This document shows positions 7,863-9,871 of a DNA stretch of 9,871 nucleotides, piece by piece. The notes beneath the pieces were generated by a model, which worked only from the letters and a program-made list of their open reading frames with translations, was not told the DNA's origin and did not search any database. A program made the translations under genes and the position numbers. The stretch spans positions 1 to 9,871 of the forward strand of contig JAGVUH010000542.1 in NCBI GenBank assembly GCA_019136395.1, written 5' to 3'. The stretch comes from Gammaproteobacteria bacterium (GTDB lineage: Bacteria > Pseudomonadota > Gammaproteobacteria > Chromatiales > Chromatiaceae). The first letter of the stretch is position 1, and every line of letters starts with the position of its first letter.

Positions 7863-8578
7863 AGCCGGTCGCTCAGCGCTTGCAACGCCTCCCGCGCCTC
7901 CCGGGATTGGGTGCAGCCATAGCCCGCCACCACCAGGGGCCGCCGGGCCCGCCCCAGCAAGGCCGCGCAGGCCGCGACCGTCGCGGGTGCCACCTCGGGC
8001 CGGTGCAGGCGCAGGCGCCCGACATCCGGCAGGGCGTCGAGGATCTCGGCGCTTACCATCTCCCGCTGGATGTTGACGGGGATGCTGAGGACCACGGGAC
8101 CCACCTCGTCCAGCAGCAGAGGTCGCACCGCCTGGTTGAGCACGGTCGCCAGGTAGTCGGTCCGCTCGATGAGCTTGTGATAGCGGGTGATGCCGGAAAA
8201 GAGCGCCGTCTGATTGATACTGCCCCCCTCCCCCGAGCTCTCCTGGAGCGCGCCGCGACCGAAGATCAGGGTCGGGGCCTCGGCGGTGATGGCGATGACT
8301 GGCAGACGGTCCGCGTAGGCATGGGCGATGCCGGTGGCCAGATTGCTGGCCCCGGGTCCCGCCGTGGTGATACAGGCCCCGACCCCGCCGCTGACCCGCG
8401 CCAGTCCGGCCGCCATGAAGGCGGCGCCCTGTTCATGCTTGACCAGGATGCTCCGCACCCGGGAACCAAGAAGGGCATCGTAAACCGGCAGGATATGGGC
8501 CCCGGGCATGCCGAAGAGGGTATCCACCCCCAGATATTCCAGGAAGCGCACCACAAGATGGGCAACGGAAATCTCCAT
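7826..8578 (-). pseudogene. ThDP enzyme (acetolactate synthase-like), N-terminal fragment
   Basis: This half holds the pyrimidine-binding domain and the start of the middle domain. The catalytic glutamate, which activates ThDP, is Glu49 in LVKHEQGAAFMAAGLAR. TTAGPGASNLATGIAHAYAD follows, as in acetolactate synthase-like enzymes. The middle domain starts correctly (RRPLVVAGYGCTQSREA) but breaks off after LSDRLK. About 30-35 residues of the usual central strand-and-loop segment are missing, and the frame changes, giving a stop after ITWSGRRIWS. A strong ribosome site AAGGAGG (8589-8583), 4 nt before the ATG at 8578, decides the start. An upstream in-frame ATG at 8620 adds 14 residues that are not family-like. 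Because conserved middle-domain sequence is lost, not only shifted, the gene is probably non-functional if the sequence is correct. aroG lies 176 bp upstream on the same strand. Confidence 0.72.
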
Positions 8579-8582
8579 CGGT

Positions 8583-8589
8583 CCTCCTT
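8583..8589 (-). promoter_or_regulatory. Strong ribosome binding site for the ThDP gene
   Basis: AAGGAGG on the minus strand ends 4 nt before the ATG at 8578-8576. It fixes this start over the upstream in-frame ATG at 8620. It is by far the best Shine-Dalgarno match near any start in the window. Confidence 0.8.
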
Positions 8590-8661
8590 GGTTGCGACCC
8601 TTGGTATCCCTGGCATTCATGGCGAAGATCGGCCCCTCAACCCCCAGGATCTGACTTGCAC

Positions 8662-8716
8662 CCTTCCCTCACCGGGTTTGCCGGGCTAACCCCTCCATGG
8701 TTAAGCGAGGGAAAGG
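8662..8716 (-). ncRNA. Predicted compact three-way junction in the ThDP gene leader (unclassified)
   Basis: By eye the segment folds into three helices. P1: CCTTCCCTC (8662-8670) with 8707-8716, 9 bp with one bulged A. P2: CCGG (8672-8675) with CCGG (8681-8684), 5-nt loop. P3: GCTAACC (8685-8691) with GGTTAAGC (8699-8706), 7 bp with one bulged A, 7-nt loop. Only A8671 is unpaired at the junction. It lies 84 nt before the ThDP start, on the transcript running from aroG. It matches no riboswitch class I can name. It could be a structured leader, a processing site or a small repeat. This is hand-made pairing; no energy or covariation was calculated. Confidence 0.35.
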
Positions 8717-8722
8717 ACCTCC

Positions 8723-8753
8723 GCACGGCAACCAGCGCGGGGGGTCGCCGTGC
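8723..8753 (-). terminator. 11-bp hairpin directly after aroG, candidate terminator
   Basis: Just past the aroG TAA, GCACGGCGACC (minus strand, 8753-8743) pairs with GGTTGCCGTGC (8733-8723). This gives 11 pairs including one G-U, around a 9-nt loop. The sequence after it (GGAGGTCCTTTCCC) has only a short T run, so intrinsic termination is uncertain. The hairpin may instead protect the 3' end of the message. Confidence 0.5.
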
Positions 8754-8754
8754 C

Positions 8755-9813
8755 TTAGGCCACCGTCCGCCGCCGGCGGACGGCCTCGGCCAGTTCCTCC
8801 AGCAGGGGCTCGGTATCATCCCAGCCGATGCAGGCATCGGTAATGCTCTGGCCATAGGTCAATTCGGTATCGGGGCGCCAGTCCTGGCGACCGGCGACGA
8901 GGTGACTCTCGATCATGGCGCCGATGATACGGCGGTCGCCCCGGGCAACCTGGCCAGCGACGTCGCGGCCCACGTCGACCTGCTTCTGGGGCTTCTTGCG
9001 GCTGTTGGCGTGGCTGAAGTCGATCATCATGCGCGGTCGCAGGCCGGCATCTTCCATTTCATCCGCCGCCATGTTGACACTCTCGGTGTCATAGTTGGGG
9101 CGATTACCACCGCGCAGGATGACATGGGTATCCGGGTTGCCGGCGGTGGCAAAGATGGCCGAGCGACCCTCCTTGGTCACCGACAGAAAGTGGTGGGGAT
9201 GGGCGGCAGCGTGCATGGCATCCAGGGCGATGCGGAGGCTGCCGCTGGTGGCGTTCTTGAAGCCCACCGGGCAGGACAGGCCGGAGGAGAGTTCCCGGTG
9301 GCCCTGGCTCTCGGTGGTGCGGGCGCCGATGGCCCCCCAACTGATGAGGTCGGCGATGTATTGGGGGCTGATGAGATCGAGAAACTCGGTTCCCGCCGGC
9401 ACCCCCAGACCATTGATATCCACCAGCAGGGAGCGGGCCAGTTTGAGGCCCTCGTTGATCTCGAAGCTGCCGTCCAGATAGGGATCGTTGATGAGACCCT
9501 TCCAGCCCACGGTGGTGCGCGGCTTCTCGAAGTAGACGCGCATAACGACCAGCAGGTCCTTGTCCAGGCGGTCGCGCACCGGGCGCAGGCGCTCGGCGTA
9601 GTCCCGCGCTGCGGTGACGTCATGGACCGAGCAGGGTCCGACGACCACGAGCAGGCGGTCATCCTCGTCGTGAAGGATGTCGCGGATCGACCGCCGGGTA
9701 TGGTGGACGGTGGCGGAGATGGCATCCGTCAGCGGATAGAGGCGGATCAGGTCCTCTGGCGCGATCAACTGCTTCATGGCGCGGATGCGCAGGTCGTCGG
9801 TCTCGTAACGCAT
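8755..9813 (-). CDS. aroG: 3-deoxy-7-phosphoheptulonate synthase (class I DAHP synthase, AroG type)
   Basis: This cytoplasmic enzyme condenses phosphoenolpyruvate with erythrose 4-phosphate to DAHP, the first step of the shikimate pathway. It has 352 residues and is intact. Metal ligands Cys61 (GPCSVHD) and His268 (DFSHANS) sit at the E. coli AroG numbers. MRVYFEKPRTTVGWKG (91-106), SQGHRELSSG and TDACIGWDDTE also match. Residues of the AroG phenylalanine site are largely kept: Asp6, Asp7, Pro150, Gln151, Leu175, Leu179, Ser180, Phe209 and Ser211. Two differ: 147 is Leu and 221 is Phe. Ser211 rather than Gly suggests phenylalanine rather than tyrosine control, but this is inference. GAGAG lies just ahead of the ATG as a modest ribosome site. 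The gene is followed by a strong hairpin and then the ThDP gene. The paralogues aroF and aroH are the only real alternatives for the symbol. Confidence 0.93.
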   Translation of the reverse strand: MRYETDDLRIRAMKQLIAPEDLIRLYPLTDAISATVHHTRRSIRDILHDEDDRLLVVVGPCSVHDVTAARDYAERLRPVRDRLDKDLLVVMRVYFEKPRTTVGWKGLINDPYLDGSFEINEGLKLARSLLVDINGLGVPAGTEFLDLISPQYIADLISWGAIGARTTESQGHRELSSGLSCPVGFKNATSGSLRIALDAMHAAAHPHHFLSVTKEGRSAIFATAGNPDTHVILRGGNRPNYDTESVNMAADEMEDAGLRPRMMIDFSHANSRKKPQKQVDVGRDVAGQVARGDRRIIGAMIESHLVAGRQDWRPDTELTYGQSITDACIGWDDTEPLLEELAEAVRRRRTVA

Positions 9814-9871
9814 GGGTCTCTCGTCAACGGCGGGGCCAGGTCCCGAAAGGGGTTAGGGTCCACCGGCGTGG

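Noticed and set aside
6792..7922. Plus-strand open frame of 376 codons across the ThDP gene
   Set aside because: It covers the ThDP-binding domain in antisense. The minus strand shows the GDG...NN motif, so the plus frame is a shadow.
8630..8672. Cobalamin-riboswitch-like phrase (GGGAAGGGTGCAAGTC on the minus strand)
   Set aside because: Only this short phrase resembles the class. The B12-box and the other conserved segments are absent, and the gene has no cobalamin link.
7880..8689. Plus-strand open frame of 269 codons
   Set aside because: It is antisense to the N-terminal ThDP domain, whose strong ribosome site and catalytic Glu motif are on the minus strand.

Overview
The window looks like chromosomal DNA of a GC-rich gammaproteobacterium. 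The leuS-lptE order with overlapping stop and start is typical of that class. The SYLF, sulfotransferase and glycosyltransferase genes would fit a purple-sulfur-type (Chromatiales) genome, but that narrower placement is only an impression.

Layout, left to right. (1) 1-2896, minus strand: leuS followed by lptE, which runs off the left edge. Once one missing base in the leuS tail is allowed for, the leuS TGA overlaps the lptE ATG (ATGA). (2) 2897-3248: divergent intergenic region with a possible leuS promoter and an imperfect hairpin. (3) 3249-3968, plus strand: a secreted SYLF/Ysc84-family protein. (4) 4050-4781, plus strand: a small PAPS-type sulfotransferase-like protein, preceded by a perfect 14-bp tandem duplication. 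(5) 4930-6736, minus strand: a GT-A type glycosyltransferase-like protein split by a +1 frameshift at a CCCGGGG run. (6) 7005-8578, minus strand: a ThDP enzyme of the acetolactate synthase-like group, split in two frames with about 30-35 residues of its middle domain missing. (7) 8755-9813, minus strand: an intact class I DAHP synthase (AroG type).

How the genes work together: leuS (tRNA charging) and lptE (LPS export to the outer membrane) are housekeeping genes, and aroG makes the first committed step of aromatic synthesis. The middle block (SYLF, sulfotransferase, glycosyltransferase, ThDP enzyme) looks accessory. A glycan- or envelope-decorating role is possible for the sulfotransferase and glycosyltransferase, but they converge and are not in one operon.

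The most unusual points are three reading-frame lesions in 9.9 kb, one of them in the essential leuS gene, and a compact structured segment between aroG and the ThDP gene. That segment has an 11-bp hairpin followed by a predicted three-way junction with almost no unpaired bases. It could be a terminator plus a structured leader, or part of a small repeat. I found no tRNA, rRNA, CRISPR array or complete insertion sequence.
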